A DNA stretch of 64,000 nucleotides, taken from assembly GCF_043194295.1 (NCBI RefSeq), contig NZ_JBAFVK010000005.1; one strand, written 5' to 3'. Shown here piece after piece: positions 24,660-33,274 of the stretch. A program made the translations under genes and the position numbers. Positions within the stretch are counted from its first letter, which is position 1, and the number at the start of each line of letters is the position of its first letter. The notes below the pieces were generated by a model that saw only the letters and a program-made list of their open reading frames with translations, was not told the DNA's origin and made no database searches. Origin of the DNA: Xanthobacter autotrophicus. Its GTDB lineage: Bacteria > Pseudomonadota > Alphaproteobacteria > Rhizobiales > Xanthobacteraceae.

Positions 24660-26399
24660 ATGCACAGAGCCGAAGAGCCATTAGCTGCCGCGCCGAAAGC
24701 CAAAACGATTGCATCCACGGCCCCCATCCTGGCCCCTGTCCACCCAAGCCGCCGCCTGATCTCCCCCAGCCTCGCAGCCTTGCTCGCCCGCTACAGCGTC
24801 TTCATCGCGCTGGTGGCCGGCGCCCTCCTGAGCCTGGTCCTGTCCTTCACGGACCAAGTGGCGTGGCTGATCGTGTTCTGTGTGCTGTTCCCGCTGGTTT
24901 TGGTGGGGGTATTCGACATCACCCAGTCCGAGCACTCGCTGCTGCGCAACTATCCGGTCATCGGCTCGGCGCGCTGGGTGTTCGAGGCGCTGCGGCCCTA
25001 TCTGCGCCAGTATCTCATGGAGGACGACCTCTCCGAGCGCCCGTTCAACCGTGATGAGCGCTCCATCGTCTATGCCCGGGCCAAGAATGAGGAAGACCGC
25101 CAGCCTTTCGGCACCGAGCTGGACACCTATTCTGCCGAATATGAGTGGATGACCCATTCCCTCGCCCCGGAGCCGGTGGCCCATGAGCCGTTCCGCGTGA
25201 GCGTGGGCGGGCCGGCCTGTGCGAAGCCTTATTCCGCCTCTGTTCTCAATATCTCGGCCATGAGCTTCGGCTCGCTGGGACGCAATGCCATCGAGGCGCT
25301 CAATCTCGGCGCCAAGACCGGCGGCTTTTACCACGACACCGGGGAGGGCGGATTCTCGCCCTATCACCGCATCCATGGCGGCGACATCGTGTGGGAGCTG
25401 GGCTCGGGCTATTTCGGCGCCCGCAACCGCGACGGCACCTTCTCCCCCGAGCGCTTCGCCGACCGCGCCGCCGACCCCCAGGTGAAGATGGTGGAGATCA
25501 AGCTCTCCCAAGGGGCCAAGCCCGGCCATGGGGGTGTCCTGCCCGCCGCCAAGGTGACCCCGGAGATCGCCGAGACCCGTGGCATCCCCATGGGCGAGGA
25601 TTGCATCTCCCCCGCCCGCCATTCCGCCTTCTCCACGCCGGTGCAGATGATGGAATTCGTCGCCCGGTTGCGCGATCTGTCGGGCGGCAAGCCGGTGGGG
25701 CTCAAGCTGTGCGTGGGGCATCCCAGCGAGGTGTTCGCCCTTGCCAAGGCCATGCTGAAAACCGGCATCCGGCCGGATTTCATTGTGGTGGACGGTGCCG
25801 AGGGCGGCACCGGCGCGGCGCCGCCGGAGCTGGCCGACCATCTCGGCATGCCGCTGCGCGAAGGCCTCATCCTCATGCGCAACGCTTTGGTAGGCACCGG
25901 GCTGCGGCGCGAGGTGCGGCTTGCCGCCTCGGGCAAGGTCACCTCCGGCTTCTCCATGGCGGCGAACATGGCCATCGGCGCCGACTGGTGCAACGCGGCC
26001 CGCGCCTTCATGTTCTCGCTGGGCTGCGTCATGTCCATGCGCTGCCACACCGGCGCCTGTCCCACTGGAGTCACCACCAACGATCCCCATCTTCAGCGCG
26101 GCCTGGTGGTGCCGGAGAAGGCGGAGCGCGTGGAGAGCTTCCACCGCCACACTGTCCATGCGCTGGCGGAGCTGGTGGCGGCCGCCGGTCTCTCCCACCC
26201 CGGCGAGCTGCTGCCGCACCATGTGTGGCACCGGGTGAGCCCCATCGAGGTGAAGCCGCTGGACCGGCTCTATCCGTTCCTTGCCGCCGGTGCGCTGCTG
26301 GAGGCGCCGGACGAGACATTCTATGGCGCCGACTGGCAGGCCGCGGATGCGGACAGCTTCGCCCCCCGTGCCGCCGTGGGACCGCGCCGGGCGGCATGA
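24660..26399 (+). CDS. FMN-binding glutamate synthase family protein (membrane-anchored)
   Basis: 579 residues. Two membrane helices (about 45-90) precede a glutamate-synthase large-subunit-like FMN barrel. The FMN/substrate segments include NISAMSFGSLGRNAIEALN, GGFYHDTGEGGFSPYH and VVDGAEGGTGAAPPELADH. The iron-sulfur ligands CVMSMRCHTGAC fit the C-x5-C-x4-C motif of the 3Fe-4S cluster in GltB. It lacks the amidotransferase domain and the GXGXG C-terminal domain, so it is not classical GOGAT. The physiological reaction of this family is not established. The ATG at 24660 follows a GGGAGGATC ribosome binding site. Confidence 0.9.
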   Translation: MHRAEEPLAAAPKAKTIASTAPILAPVHPSRRLISPSLAALLARYSVFIALVAGALLSLVLSFTDQVAWLIVFCVLFPLVLVGVFDITQSEHSLLRNYPVIGSARWVFEALRPYLRQYLMEDDLSERPFNRDERSIVYARAKNEEDRQPFGTELDTYSAEYEWMTHSLAPEPVAHEPFRVSVGGPACAKPYSASVLNISAMSFGSLGRNAIEALNLGAKTGGFYHDTGEGGFSPYHRIHGGDIVWELGSGYFGARNRDGTFSPERFADRAADPQVKMVEIKLSQGAKPGHGGVLPAAKVTPEIAETRGIPMGEDCISPARHSAFSTPVQMMEFVARLRDLSGGKPVGLKLCVGHPSEVFALAKAMLKTGIRPDFIVVDGAEGGTGAAPPELADHLGMPLREGLILMRNALVGTGLRREVRLAASGKVTSGFSMAANMAIGADWCNAARAFMFSLGCVMSMRCHTGACPTGVTTNDPHLQRGLVVPEKAERVESFHRHTVHALAELVAAAGLSHPGELLPHHVWHRVSPIEVKPLDRLYPFLAAGALLEAPDETFYGADWQAADADSFAPRAAVGPRRAA

Positions 26400-26548
26400 C
26401 GTTCGGTGCGTTGCGACCGGCGCCGTCTTGCGGGAATGGGACTTGCCTCCCATATCCGGTCGGTCGGGGTGCCGTAAGGGCCCCGGCGGGCGCGGCCGGA
26501 GCGGTGCGCGCCCGGCAATGCAAAGTCGCTTGACGAGGGCTTTGACCG

Positions 26549-26974
26549 ATGTCGCGGATGTCTTCGCTGTCGTCCCCGTTTCTCTTGGGGTTCGACGAGG
26601 TCGAGCGGGCGCTCGACCGGGTCGCCAAGAGTGCCGAGGGATATCCTCCCTACAATGTGGAGAGGATCGAAGCCGCCGGCGAGCCGCTGCGCCTCAGGAT
26701 TACCCTGGCGGTGGCGGGCTTCACGGCGGAACAGCTGGAAGTCGTCCTCGACGAGAAGGAGCTGACCATCCGGGGCCGCCAGGTCGAGGATGGCCAGGGT
26801 CGCGTATTCCTGCACAGGGGGATCGCAGCCCGGCAGTTCCAGCGCACCTTCGTTCTGGCCGAGGGCATGAATGTGCTCGGAGCCGAACTGAAGAACGGGC
26901 TGCTCTCGGTGGATCTGGTTCGCCCGGAACCCGCTCGCCACGCCAAGCGCATCGACATCGTCTCCCGCCCGTGA
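26549..26974 (+). CDS. Small heat-shock protein Hsp20
   Basis: 141-residue alpha-crystallin-type holdase that keeps unfolding proteins soluble. The central alpha-crystallin domain (about 35-130) ends with the family signature LKNGLLSVDLVRP. The short N-terminus (FLLGFDEVERALDRV) is typical of the HspA/IbpA group in rhizobia. A DUF1150 gene follows 40 bp downstream, a pairing common in Hyphomicrobiales. Regulation is not obvious: a weak RpoH-like box pair (TTGCGG near 26429, CCCATAT near 26450) lies upstream. Confidence 0.94.
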   Translation: MSRMSSLSSPFLLGFDEVERALDRVAKSAEGYPPYNVERIEAAGEPLRLRITLAVAGFTAEQLEVVLDEKELTIRGRQVEDGQGRVFLHRGIAARQFQRTFVLAEGMNVLGAELKNGLLSVDLVRPEPARHAKRIDIVSRP

Positions 26975-27014
26975 GGGGAGCCGTGCCGCATTGCCCGGAG
27001 TGAGGAGTAATCAG

Positions 27015-27284
27015 ATGACACACGATACCGAACACCAGATCACCCCGGCGGAAATCACCCCCGAAGCCCTTGCGGTTCTGGGCGGCGGCGAGATCGCCTA
27101 TGTGCGTTCCATCCGCTCGGAGGACGTGCAGGCCCTGTTCCCGCAGGCGCCGCAGATTGCGCCGGGGATGAAGCTTTTCACCCTGCATGCGGCGGACGGC
27201 ACGCCGATTATGCTCACGGACAGCCGCGAAGCAGCCCTCGCCAATGCCATGGAGCACCAGCTGGTGCCTGTGAGCGTGCATTGA
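27015..27284 (+). CDS. DUF1150 family protein
   Basis: 89-residue acidic protein of the DUF1150 family (EALAVLGGGEIAYVRSIRSE; LFALHAADG-type core). The family is almost always found beside small heat-shock genes in alphaproteobacteria, but its function is unknown. ATG 27015 has GAGGAG at 27002-27007. It is probably in one operon with hsp20. Confidence 0.88.
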   Translation: MTHDTEHQITPAEITPEALAVLGGGEIAYVRSIRSEDVQALFPQAPQIAPGMKLFTLHAADGTPIMLTDSREAALANAMEHQLVPVSVH

Positions 27285-27411
27285 GCAGGCTTTCAAGCTG
27301 AGCATTGGAAGGCTGAGGTGCCGCGCGCTGTTGGTCCTATTCGGGCGGAGGTGCGCGGCGCTGATTCGTGCCCTTTGATCGGGATGGCTTGAGGCGGGAT
27401 TGACGTGCCGC

Positions 27412-27876
27412 TCAGGCGGCGTTGGAGGTCGATGCCGCCGTAAGCAGGGTATGGATGGACGCGGCGTCGCGGTTGGCACGCAGCTTTTCCACCACATCCG
27501 GGTCCCGCAGCATGCGGGCGACGCGGGCGAGGGCCTTCAGATGGTCCGCGCCGGCGGCCTCAGGTGCGAGCAACAGGAAGACGAGATCCACTGGCGCGCC
27601 GTCCAGCGATTCGAAGTCGATGGGCTTCTCCAGCCGCGCGAATAATCCGAACAGCTTGGTCAGCCCCGGCAACTTGCCGTGGGGAATGGCGATGCCGTTG
27701 CCCACCCCCGTGGAGCCGAGGCGCTCGCGCTGGAGGAGGGTCTCGAAGATCTCCCGCTGGTCGCGGCCCATCAGGACGGACGCGTGATGCGCCAATTCCT
27801 GGAGAGCCTGTTTCTTGCTGCTCGCCCGCAGCATGGGGAAAATAGCTTCCGGGGCGAGTAGGTCGGCGAGAGGCAT
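27412..27876 (-). CDS. ptsN: Nitrogen PTS enzyme IIA
   Basis: 154-residue PTS EIIA domain that receives phosphate from NPr in the regulatory nitrogen phosphotransferase system. The phosphoacceptor His lies in GNGIAIPHGKLPG (about residues 57-69). The DLLAPEAIF start and DHLKALARVARMLRD are family segments. It follows hpf on the same strand, but the 493-bp gap makes co-transcription uncertain. In most proteobacteria rpoN precedes hpf-ptsN; here rpoN is absent from the neighbourhood. Confidence 0.95.
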   Translation of the reverse strand: MPLADLLAPEAIFPMLRASSKKQALQELAHHASVLMGRDQREIFETLLQRERLGSTGVGNGIAIPHGKLPGLTKLFGLFARLEKPIDFESLDGAPVDLVFLLLAPEAAGADHLKALARVARMLRDPDVVEKLRANRDAASIHTLLTAASTSNAA

Positions 27877-28369
27877 GGAGCGGATCCCTGCGGCGAGCGG
27901 CCGAGGCTCGAAATAAGCGGCGGACGCGAGAGCCGGACGACGGGCGAAGAAGCAGGCCTCTGCTTCCCCTCCCGGCTCGATCCGTCTCTGTTCAACACGC
28001 GGAGGGTCACCCCCTCCCGGAGGTCGTCGTCGCGGCCTCCATTACTGGGATCGTGCTCTGCGCTCAAGCCACGGTCCGCTGGCGGGCCGAACGGCTTCGG
28101 GCCAGAGCCGTCCGGATGGGTTCGATCCGAACGGTAAATCCGTCTCCGGTTCACGCAAAGAGCCCAGATTTTCGACGCGATGGCGATGCCGCTGCGGCGA
28201 AGGGGCTCCGACCCGGAGCAACTGCCAAAATCCAGACCAAAATCCAGCTTGGGGAACGCGGTGGCCGGCCAGATTGCGGCGCAACCCGACCGGCACGCGC
28301 CCTCTTAACTTTAAGACAGAGAACGCCGCTCGCCAATCAGCACGCGGTGCGCGCTGATTGGCGAGTGCC
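27877..28369. other. 493-bp gap between hpf and ptsN without a recognisable gene
   Basis: Apart from the strong inverted repeat at 28329-28365 I see no coding frame, RNA gene or repeat. A tRNA-like GGTTCGA at about 28112 was checked and does not sit in a tRNA. Confidence 0.6.
28329..28365 (-). terminator. Long hairpin after hpf
   Basis: Thirteen-bp perfect stem CTCGCCAATCAGC/GCTGATTGGCGAG (28329-28341 with 28353-28365) around an 11-base loop that itself contains CGC-GGT-GCG. It lies 4 bp after the hpf stop codon. There is no strong T-run, so it may be a terminator or an mRNA 3' stabiliser. Confidence 0.65.
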
Positions 28370-28951
28370 CTAGTGGAGATCTTCAGCGGCGGGATCGATC
28401 CAGCCCACATGACCGTCCGGGCGGCGATAGACCACGCTCACCCGCCCGTGCCCGGCGTGGCGGAACACCACCACCGGCGCGCCGGTGATGTCGAGCTCGA
28501 CCACGGCATCGGCGACGGAGAGCGATCGCAGACGGCTCACCTGCTCGGCGACGACGGTGGGGCTCCAGCCTTCCAGTTCCTCGTCGGTCTCCCCCTCTGG
28601 GGCGGCGCTGAGGACGTAGCTCTGGGCGGCGAAGTCGTTCCCACCATTGCCATGGCCGTGTCGATCCTTGAGGCGCTGCTTGTAGCGCCGCAGGCGCTTC
28701 TCGATCTTCTCCACCGCCGAATCGGCACAGGAGTTGGCGTCCTGGGCGCTGCCATGCGCTTGCAGGTTTACACCCGAATCGAGATGGAGCAGGCATTCGG
28801 AGCGGTAGCCCGAACCGTCCCTGGAGACGGTGACATGTCCCGACCATCCGCCATCAAAGTATTTGGCGAGGACTTCGGAGACCCGCTCGGTGAGACGCAG
28901 ACGAAGGGCTTCGCCCACGTCGATATTCTTTCCGGACACGCGTAGGGCCAT
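28370..28951 (-). CDS. hpf: Long-form ribosome hibernation promoting factor
   Basis: 193 residues. The N-terminal RaiA/HPF domain (about 1-100, MALRVSGKNIDVGEALRLRL; CADSAVEKIEKRLRRYKQRL) binds in the mRNA/tRNA channel of the 30S subunit. The C-terminal dimerisation domain (about 130-190, ending RPDGHVGWIDP) lets long HPF form 100S ribosomes alone. ATG 28951, with AGGGG 10 nt upstream, is preferred to the open frame to 28999. It lies upstream of ptsN on the same strand. Confidence 0.95.
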   Translation of the reverse strand: MALRVSGKNIDVGEALRLRLTERVSEVLAKYFDGGWSGHVTVSRDGSGYRSECLLHLDSGVNLQAHGSAQDANSCADSAVEKIEKRLRRYKQRLKDRHGHGNGGNDFAAQSYVLSAAPEGETDEELEGWSPTVVAEQVSRLRSLSVADAVVELDITGAPVVVFRHAGHGRVSVVYRRPDGHVGWIDPAAEDLH

Positions 28952-29132
28952 GCGATTTGATCCCCTATGGAGGGGCCGAGTACTCGACCCATCCTGCATT
29001 ACAAACCGGCCGGCTATCTAAGTGGTAGGAGTGCTTTGCCGACGTGTCAACGGAAGACGCATGCGAAGCGCCGGCCCCGCACAGCTCCCGTCATGCCGCC
29101 TGTCATGCGTCGCCTTCGCCTGATCGCCCGGC

Positions 29133-29723
29133 TCAGGCCTGCCGGCGCGAGAGGTGGGGCAGCATGCGTGAGAGCACCCCGTCGCGCTTGATGATGCCGT
29201 GCCAAAGGCCGGCTGCGATGTGCAGGATCACCAACGCGGTGATCAGATAGGCGAGCCGCTGGTGCCATGCACCGAACATGTCGGCGAGGGCGTCGTTCTT
29301 GCCTACCAGGTTGGGCAGGGTGAACAGGCCGAATACGCTCACCGACGCACCGAAGGCGTTGGAGGCGAGCCAGCCCAGTGGCGGCATCACCAGCAGCAGC
29401 ACATAAAGCGCGTAATGCACGATCTCGGCTCCCAGCCACAATGCGAAGGGCAGGTTCGCGGGGCGCGGCGGGGGCGGATTGAGGATGCGCACCACCACCC
29501 GCACCACCGCGAGGCACAGGATGGTGAAGCCGATGGATCGGTGCAGGTCGAAGAACCAGTCCTGCGCCGGCCCCGACGGCAGGTTCATCATGGCGAAGCC
29601 GGCAGGGATCACGGCGAGGACGAGCAGCGCCATGATCCAGTGCAGCGCCCTAGCCGGCAGCCCGTAGGCGGCGGGCGCGGGCGGTGCGGACGGCGTTTGA
29701 TTTGGAATCGCTGGATTGGGCAT
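29133..29723 (-). CDS. Cytochrome b561-type membrane protein
   Basis: 196-residue, four-helix diheme cytochrome b561 of the CybB type. The heme-ligand histidines sit in ARALHWIMALLV, FDLHRSIGF, IVHYALYVLLL and LVILHIAAGLWHGII. It moves electrons from quinol in the inner membrane; in E. coli CybB acts as a superoxide:quinone oxidoreductase. ATG 29723 lies inside the 3' end of the RibD-like gene (74-bp overlap, different frame), so the two are probably translated from one message. The N-terminal 20 residues are Pro/Ala-rich. Confidence 0.9.
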   Translation of the reverse strand: MPNPAIPNQTPSAPPAPAAYGLPARALHWIMALLVLAVIPAGFAMMNLPSGPAQDWFFDLHRSIGFTILCLAVVRVVVRILNPPPPRPANLPFALWLGAEIVHYALYVLLLVMPPLGWLASNAFGASVSVFGLFTLPNLVGKNDALADMFGAWHQRLAYLITALVILHIAAGLWHGIIKRDGVLSRMLPHLSRRQA

Positions 29724-30465
29724 CGTCGGCTTGGGCCTCCCTCCCGGCGGCTCGGGCGAGATCGCACGCGAACAGTACGTCCCCGTCCGGAAATACATGC
29801 GCCCGTGCGGCGGGCCGCAAGGCGTCCGCCAGAGTGTCGCACGCCTTGCGCGTCAGTCCGATCCGGCCGGCGCCGAGGATGACCGGGGACACGAAAACGT
29901 GAAGGGCATCAAGGCATCCCGCCTCCAGGAAGGCCGAGAGCGTATGCGCCCCGCCCTCCACCAGGATGCGGGTCAGGCCAAGGGCGGCGAGGGCCTCCAG
30001 CATGGCGGCGGGCTCGAAGGCGCCCGCCCCCTCCATGGCTATGACTTCCACCCCCTCGGCGACGGGCGCAGCGACTCCGGCCCGGCGCACGACAATGCGG
30101 CGCGCGCCGTCGGCCGCGAAGCAGCGGGCGGAAGGATCGGCGCGGCCGGAGGGGTCGATGATGACCCGCGCCGGGCTCTGTCCCGCCACGCGGCGGACCG
30201 TGAGCAGCGGGTCGTCGGCGACGACGGTGCCGACCCCCACCACCACGGCGTCCACGCCGGCGCGCAGGGCGTGCAGGTGGTCGAGGGCGTGCGGACCGTT
30301 GATATATTTGGATTCGCCGGAGGGCGTCGCGATCCGCCCGTCCAGGGATTGGCCGAGCTGGGCCACCACGAAGAGCCGTTCGCCCTTGTGAACAGGATGA
30401 TATATCGCCACTTCAGAGGCGGTGGTCGCCTGATGCGGCGACCGGTGCCGGGTCGTGTCATCCAT
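29650..30465 (-). CDS. RibD C-terminal domain protein (riboflavin-type reductase)
   Basis: 271 residues containing only the dihydrofolate-reductase-like domain of RibD, with no N-terminal deaminase. Signatures are VAQLGQSLDGRIATPSGESK (substrate loop), DDPLLTVR and RILVEGGAHTLSAFLEAG (NADPH loop). In riboflavin synthesis this domain reduces 5-amino-6-ribosylaminouracil 5'-phosphate. Divergent ribA next to it supports a flavin role, but standalone RibD_C proteins can have other substrates. Start: ATG 30465 is preferred; ATG 30513 is in frame. The 3' end overlaps the cytochrome gene by 74 bp. Confidence 0.85.
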   Translation of the reverse strand: MDDTTRHRSPHQATTASEVAIYHPVHKGERLFVVAQLGQSLDGRIATPSGESKYINGPHALDHLHALRAGVDAVVVGVGTVVADDPLLTVRRVAGQSPARVIIDPSGRADPSARCFAADGARRIVVRRAGVAAPVAEGVEVIAMEGAGAFEPAAMLEALAALGLTRILVEGGAHTLSAFLEAGCLDALHVFVSPVILGAGRIGLTRKACDTLADALRPAARAHVFPDGDVLFACDLARAAGREAQADDAQSSDSKSNAVRTARARRLRAAG

Positions 30466-30597
30466 CGGTTCTCGCCCGCCGTAGAGATGGAGCATGTGGA
30501 GCAGGAACGCCATACGCTCTGGTTTGTTACGACCCTGCTGCGTTTGTGGATCTTTTCTGGCGCGTTGCGGCGCCGCCTCTGCCTGTAAGGGGTCTTC

Positions 30598-31710
30598 ATG
30601 ACAACGGTGGTTGACGGTCTCGGCCTTGGCCATGGCGCCGGTGAGATGGCGGTGGAGCGGGCCTTGGCGGAAGTGCGTGCCGGCCGTGGCGTACGCCTTG
30701 TGGCCATCGGCGCGGTGGTGCTGGTCATCGGCGCCGAAACCTTCGATGCCAGGACCGCCGCCGCCCTTGCGGCCGCAGGGGCCAGTGAAGCCCGCCTCGT
30801 GCTGCCGGCGCCGCGCCTGTTGAAGCTGGGCGCCCCGCGCGCCCAGGCGGGTTCGGTGTCCATTCCCACCCTCAATGCCGAACGCGTCGCGACCCTCGCG
30901 CTGCGTGTCGAGGCACGGGTAGATGCGCCGGTTGCGCCAGCCAATGCCCTCGACCACGCCGCTTTGGAGCTTCTGGGCCTTGCCCTCGTCCTGCCCGCCG
31001 CCGTGGTGTGCGTGGTGCCGGGCGAGGCGGTTGCCGGCCTCCTCACGGTGGATGCGGCGGACGTGATGGCCTATCGCGCCAGCCAGGTGGCTCGGCTTGC
31101 CATCGTCGGGCGCGCGCCGGTGCCGCTGGAAGGCGCGCCGGAGACCGAATTCGTGGTGTTCCGAGGCGGTGAGGGCCTGCGCGACCAGGTGGCCATCGTG
31201 GTGGGCCGTCCAGACCTGTCCGCCCCGGTGGCGGTTCGGCTGCATTCGGCCTGCCTCACCGGTGACCTGTTCGGCTCGCTGAAGTGCGATTGCGGAGACC
31301 AGCTGCGCGACAGCGTGCGCCGCATGGCCGAGGGCGAGGGCGGTATCCTGCTCTATCTGGACCAGGAAGGGCGCGGCAACGGCATCTCCAACAAGATGCG
31401 GGCCTATGCCCTGCAGGCCCAGGGTTACGACACCTATGACGCGGACGCGGCGCTGGGCTTCGACCTCGACCAGCGGCGCTTCGACTTCGCCGCCGAGATG
31501 CTGCGCCAGCTGGGGGTGAAGGCGGTGCGGGTGTTCACCAACAATCCGCAGAAGATCGCGGCGCTGAAGGCGGCGGGCCTCGACGTGGTCTCCGACCAGC
31601 GGGTGCTGGGTCGTCCCACCGCCGAGAATGTGCGCTACCTCGCCTCCAAGCGCGACCGTGCCGGGCACTATATCGATTTCGACGCCCTGGCCGCCCGCGC
31701 ACCGGACTGA
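30598..31710 (+). CDS. ribA: GTP cyclohydrolase II with N-terminal extension
   Basis: 370 residues. The C-terminal half (about 190-360) is a complete GTP cyclohydrolase II, the first enzyme of riboflavin synthesis: zinc ligands in CLTGDLFGSLKCDC, the catalytic LYLDQEGRGNGI, and TNNPQKIAAL near the end. The first 185 residues occupy the place of a RibB domain but show none of its acidic active-site motifs, so it should not be called RibBA. Rhizobial RibA proteins often carry such an extension. No FMN riboswitch was seen in the 132 bp upstream. Confidence 0.92.
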   Translation: MTTVVDGLGLGHGAGEMAVERALAEVRAGRGVRLVAIGAVVLVIGAETFDARTAAALAAAGASEARLVLPAPRLLKLGAPRAQAGSVSIPTLNAERVATLALRVEARVDAPVAPANALDHAALELLGLALVLPAAVVCVVPGEAVAGLLTVDAADVMAYRASQVARLAIVGRAPVPLEGAPETEFVVFRGGEGLRDQVAIVVGRPDLSAPVAVRLHSACLTGDLFGSLKCDCGDQLRDSVRRMAEGEGGILLYLDQEGRGNGISNKMRAYALQAQGYDTYDADAALGFDLDQRRFDFAAEMLRQLGVKAVRVFTNNPQKIAALKAAGLDVVSDQRVLGRPTAENVRYLASKRDRAGHYIDFDALAARAPD

Positions 31711-31848
31711 CGCTCCGGCACGCGAAAAAAGCGGCCAGACCGGTTGTCGGGGGTATTCAAAACGATTTAAAACCGCACCAGTCACGCACGGCAAGACGTG
31801 GGACGAGAGCTCGGTACGAGACACGTCGAGAGACTGGGAGAAGCGGCC

Positions 31849-32601
31849 ATGAGCAAGACGGGGAAGAAGATCGCCATCGTGACCGGTGCGGGTTCGGGCG
31901 TCGGGCGGGCGGTGGCGGTGGCGCTGGCTGGGGCCGGCTATGGCGTGGCCCTGGCTGGCCGGCGTCTCGATGCCCTTCAGGAGACCGCCGCCGAGATCGG
32001 CTCCGACGCCCTGTGCGTGCCCACCGACGTGACCGATCCTGATTCGGTCCGCGCCCTGTTCACCGCCACGGTGGAAAAGTTCGGCCGGGTGGATCTGCTC
32101 TTCAACAATGCCGGCACCGGCGCCCCGGCCATTCCCATGGAAGACCTCACCTTCGCCCAGTGGAAGCAGGTGGTGGACACCAACCTCACGGGCCCGTTCC
32201 TGTGCACCCAGGAGGCGTTCCGGGTGATGAAGGCGCAGGAGCCGCGCGGCGGGCGCATCATCAACAACGGCTCCATCTCGGCCACCTCGCCGAGGCCCTA
32301 TTCGGCGCCCTATACGGCGACCAAGCACGCCATCACCGGGCTCACCAAGTCCACCTCGCTGGACGGGCGCGTCCACGACATTGCCTGCGGGCAGATCGAC
32401 ATCGGCAATGCCGATACCCCCATGGCGCAGAAGATGAAGGCCGGCGTGCCGCAGGCGGACCTCTCCATCAAAGTGGAGCCGGTGATGGACGTGGCCCATG
32501 TGGCGAGCGCGGTGGTCTACATGGCCAGCCTGCCGCTGGATGCCAACGTGCAGTTCATGACCATCATGGCCACCAAGATGCCCCTTATCGGCCGCGGCTG
32601 A
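31849..32601 (+). CDS. Short-chain dehydrogenase/reductase
   Basis: 250-residue classical SDR. The NAD(P)-binding motif TGAGSGVG is at about 13-20, NNAG at about 88-91, the catalytic Ser in NNGSISA, and the YxxxK pair in YTATKH. An Arg-Arg pair follows beta-strand 2 (AGRRLDAL), which suggests NADP(H). The substrate is unknown. ATG 31849 has GGGAG upstream. It converges with the cupin/transketolase genes and may use their product, but this is inference. Confidence 0.93.
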   Translation: MSKTGKKIAIVTGAGSGVGRAVAVALAGAGYGVALAGRRLDALQETAAEIGSDALCVPTDVTDPDSVRALFTATVEKFGRVDLLFNNAGTGAPAIPMEDLTFAQWKQVVDTNLTGPFLCTQEAFRVMKAQEPRGGRIINNGSISATSPRPYSAPYTATKHAITGLTKSTSLDGRVHDIACGQIDIGNADTPMAQKMKAGVPQADLSIKVEPVMDVAHVASAVVYMASLPLDANVQFMTIMATKMPLIGRG

Positions 32602-32609
32602 TCCCACCT

Positions 32610-32652
32610 ATGACGCGCCCGGGCGGGCAGTGTGCCGGCCCGGGCGCGTCAT
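32610..32652. terminator. Bidirectional terminator between SDR and cupin genes
   Basis: Fifteen-bp perfect stem ATGACGCGCCCGGGC/GCCCGGGCGCGTCAT with a 13-base loop, exactly between the convergent stop codons. No T-run. Confidence 0.75.
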
Positions 32653-32667
32653 CAGGGACAAGCCTCG

Positions 32668-33216
32668 TCAGCGGATGAACTGGTCGACGAAGCCCGCGCC
32701 GAGGCCTGCGGCCGCATAGTGGGCGCGGCATTTGTCGATGCGGGTGAAGACATCATCGAAGCCGGTGACGGCGCCGTCCGGGTCCACGTAGATCATGGTC
32801 CCGTTCACCTGGAACAGGGTGATCATCTCGTCCACATGCGGGTCCACTACCAGCGTATGGGTTTCCCCCGGCGCCTCGTAGACATAGCCGCCCTCGCTCG
32901 CCACCCAGTCGTGCTCCAGATAGCGCCACGAGCCCTTGATGACGTAGCCATGCACCGGCTGCGGATGGCGATGGCGAGACAGCACGCCGGCCCGGCGCAC
33001 CCGCAGCACGCTCATCCAGTAGCCGGATGAGGCGGACAGCAGCAGCGGGCGGAACCAGACATTCTTCTCGATGGGCACCCACAGCCGCTCGTCCTGTGGC
33101 ACCGCCGCAGCGATCACCAACTCGGGGACGGCCTCGGCGGGCTGGGGCTTGCGGTATGGCTGCCAGCGCTCGTCGACGGGAGCGGGGGCAGAAGCGCGCT
33201 GTTCAGCGGTGGTCAT
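32668..33216 (-). CDS. Cupin dioxygenase of the 2,4'-dihydroxyacetophenone dioxygenase family
   Basis: 182-residue single-domain cupin. Metal-binding motif 1 appears as RHRHPQPVHGYVIKG (His, His and downstream His) and motif 2 as EAPGETHTLVVDPHVDEMI. It resembles 2,4'-dihydroxyacetophenone dioxygenase, a non-heme iron enzyme that cleaves the C-C bond of hydroxyacetophenones. ATG 33216 has GGGAGG 9 nt upstream. It lies 58 bp after the transketolase genes on the same strand, which suggests a catabolic operon. The exact substrate is unknown. Confidence 0.82.
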   Translation of the reverse strand: MTTAEQRASAPAPVDERWQPYRKPQPAEAVPELVIAAAVPQDERLWVPIEKNVWFRPLLLSASSGYWMSVLRVRRAGVLSRHRHPQPVHGYVIKGSWRYLEHDWVASEGGYVYEAPGETHTLVVDPHVDEMITLFQVNGTMIYVDPDGAVTGFDDVFTRIDKCRAHYAAAGLGAGFVDQFIR

Positions 33217-33274
33217 TCTTGAGTCCTCCCATGAGCGCCCCCGTGGCCCGTGCCTGGGGGCGCTATTGTCGTGA

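Noticed and set aside
26400..26548. ROSE-type RNA thermometer before hsp20
   Set aside because: No complementary U(U/C)GCU-type pairing with the ribosome binding site could be drawn with confidence.
28100..28150. GGTTCGA resembling a tRNA T-loop near 28112
   Set aside because: Flanking bases do not form a T-stem of five pairs with an acceptor stem, and no anticodon arm is found upstream.
30466..30597. FMN riboswitch between ribD-like gene and ribA
   Set aside because: The conserved AGGGGCAG/CCGACNG-type core elements are not visible.
29650..32607. Minus-strand open frame of 985 codons
   Set aside because: Only its last 271 codons (from 30465) show a protein family; the rest is the shadow of ribA and the SDR gene in high-GC DNA.
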